Shown: positions 62,729 to 64,000 of the stretch, in pieces
Numbering within the stretch: the first letter of the stretch is position 1
Layout: each line of letters begins with the position of its first letter
Assembly (NCBI GenBank): GCA_930367205.1
Contig: CAKNEZ010000013.1
Location: 62,001 to 126,000 of the forward strand
Reading direction: 5' to 3'
Source of the DNA: Acanthosoma haemorrhoidale
Taxonomy: Eukaryota; Arthropoda; Insecta; Hemiptera; Acanthosomatidae
DNA length: 64,000 nt
The notes under the pieces: model-generated
The model's database searches: none
Told to the model about the DNA's origin: nothing
What the model saw: the letters and a program-made list of their open reading frames with translations, nothing else
Position numbers and translations under genes: made by a program

Positions 62729-64000
62729 TCCTAAAAATTTTTATGATCTATATTGGCAATTTTATTTTAGGATAGGAGGGGGGCCGTTCTCATAGCGCAA
62801 TTAAAAATATCTTTTTTTAAATAACTTTAAAAATTATCTAATATTGAAGGATTCAAATATCTTGTAACTATATAAATGCATTGTTGAAAAGAAAATCTCC
62901 CAGCAATAAAAAAAAAAATTAAATTAATTTAGCGTTTTGCTGGCCTTGGAGAAACTACGCCCATATGATTAGAAGAATATTCCTCGTAAAGACGTAATTT
63001 AATACACTACTCATATATGAATCCACGTTTATTGGCAATGCACGAAAAGAGCTGACTGTTGTTCCTCAATCCTACTCTATTATCAGATATTCCTTTGGAT
63101 CGCTACATTACTTAACATATTCAAACACAAATGCCTGCTTAAAACCCCCCTCCAGAATCCACAATACATTCTAACCGATAGGCCGCCTTAATTCGTTTAA
63201 GACTATATGGAACATCCATGAGAAAATCATTTCAAACCTCTACCCAAAGAGGATCGAAGATTAATTTAACAGTAGGGCTCAACAAGGTATCGGGTGGTTT
63301 GTTTATGGAAACCACCCTTTGCCTGTTGGGCGAAGCCTAAAAGGCAACGAGTCCACGGTTGTGCCTCCTGGGTGGACATGGAAACCAACCGATATTACAA
63401 AAAGACTTATTTTTGAAATGTTTTACATTTTATTTAAGTGAGGTGTAAGACTGTCTAATACCTCAAAAAATGTGCAACATATTGTTTCATTTTTTTATGA
63501 ATCCTTTGAATTATATTCATTTTACGTACATAACTTTGGTTTCTTTCAATGATAGTAAGTATTATAACAAAGTAAAGGCTGGATCAATCAGAAGAAGTGA
63601 TATATCTTCCGAAAATACTTAAAGAACATTAATATATTCAGTCCTCATTTGATATCTATACATTTGTTTTATTATTCATTAGTGATTTCATCCTGGAATA
63701 CATTTAATTTATCTACCTAACGGGTCCTACAAATGTTGAGACGACTAAAGCCTTAATGTAATTGAAGTATAGTCAAAGGACCCAAAGATTGTTGTTGGCA
63801 ACAAAAAAAGTGAGGAATTTGGGTCAGCTTAAAATTGCCCTTCGCCAGTAAGGCTTTAGCTATACTAAAACTAAATACATCGTAATATGAGTTGGCTTTC
63901 TTTTCAATTCACAATTGGCTACAGTACATTACTAAGAAGTATGTTACTGTGGTTTTCATTGAGCAACAGGAACATTGATAAGCAATTATTTATTATAAGC

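Larger units (their letters stand above)
61561..64000 (+). repeat. Second copy of the tandem repeat (A2-C-B2), continuing past the window
   Basis: A GC-rich promoter-like stretch (61575-61714) precedes A2. A2 runs to 61878, followed by the inserted block C and then B2 from 62729 to 64000. Differences from the first copy are few and scattered (for example ACCCTC for ACCGTC in A, TCCCAG for TCCTCG in B). Confidence 0.85.

Overview
The window is a repeat-dense, AT-rich piece of an animal nuclear genome, most likely an arthropod. The evidence is an R2-type element in 28S rDNA, BEL/Pao, Ty3/gypsy, Jockey, Tc1 and Polinton elements, a U1 snRNA-like sequence and introns with GT..AG borders. A crustacean such as a copepod is possible, but the species is a guess. 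Almost all coding capacity belongs to mobile elements. Only a few short exons look like host genes, and I could not name any of them.

Layout. 1-2.9 kb: decayed BEL/Pao element plus a LINE RNase H fragment (minus strand). 3.9-4.6 kb: 3' end of a Jockey-type LINE. 6.4-7.25 kb: diverged copy of a repeat seen again at 61.9 kb, and a possible 3' LTR. 7.54-7.70 kb: U1-like snRNA gene or pseudogene. 8.6-17.1 kb: an inverted duplication of 28S rDNA carrying broken copies of an R2-site retrotransposon, tail to tail. 17.1-30.46 kb: a degenerate Ty3/gypsy element split by a 9.1-kb Polinton (19,948-29,070; 6-bp target duplication). The Polinton itself carries a 1.8-kb LINE inside its major capsid gene. 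30.5-31.9 kb: two host-like exons. 32.4-36.8 kb: apparently intact Jockey-type LINE. 37.5-42.6 kb: decayed gypsy with one recognisable LTR. 43.4-44.4 kb: Jockey-like RT remnant. 45.24-46.56 kb: Tc1-like transposon with inverted repeats and TA flanks. 46.7-47.3 kb: last two exons of a host-like gene. 47.4-48.0 kb: BIR-domain remnant. 48.5-51.1 kb: decayed second Jockey copy. 52.5-53.5 kb: four-exon host-like gene (minus strand). 53.71-58.20 kb: complete young gypsy with two LTRs. 58.3-59 kb: SINE-like pieces. 59.7-64 kb: tandem duplication of an unknown repeat with nested insertions, running off the window.

How it fits together. The insertions give a relative order. Gypsy was there before the Polinton, and the Polinton before the DUF4780-type LINE. 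The R2-type element was already broken before its 1.9-kb inverted duplication, because both arms share the same stop codons. The elements with most integrity (Jockey at 32.4-36.8 kb, gypsy at 53.7-58.2 kb) are the youngest and the likeliest to be, or to have recently been, mobile. The Polinton retains packaging ATPase, adenovirus-type protease, integrase and a broken capsid gene but no visible protein-primed DNA polymerase, so it looks non-autonomous.
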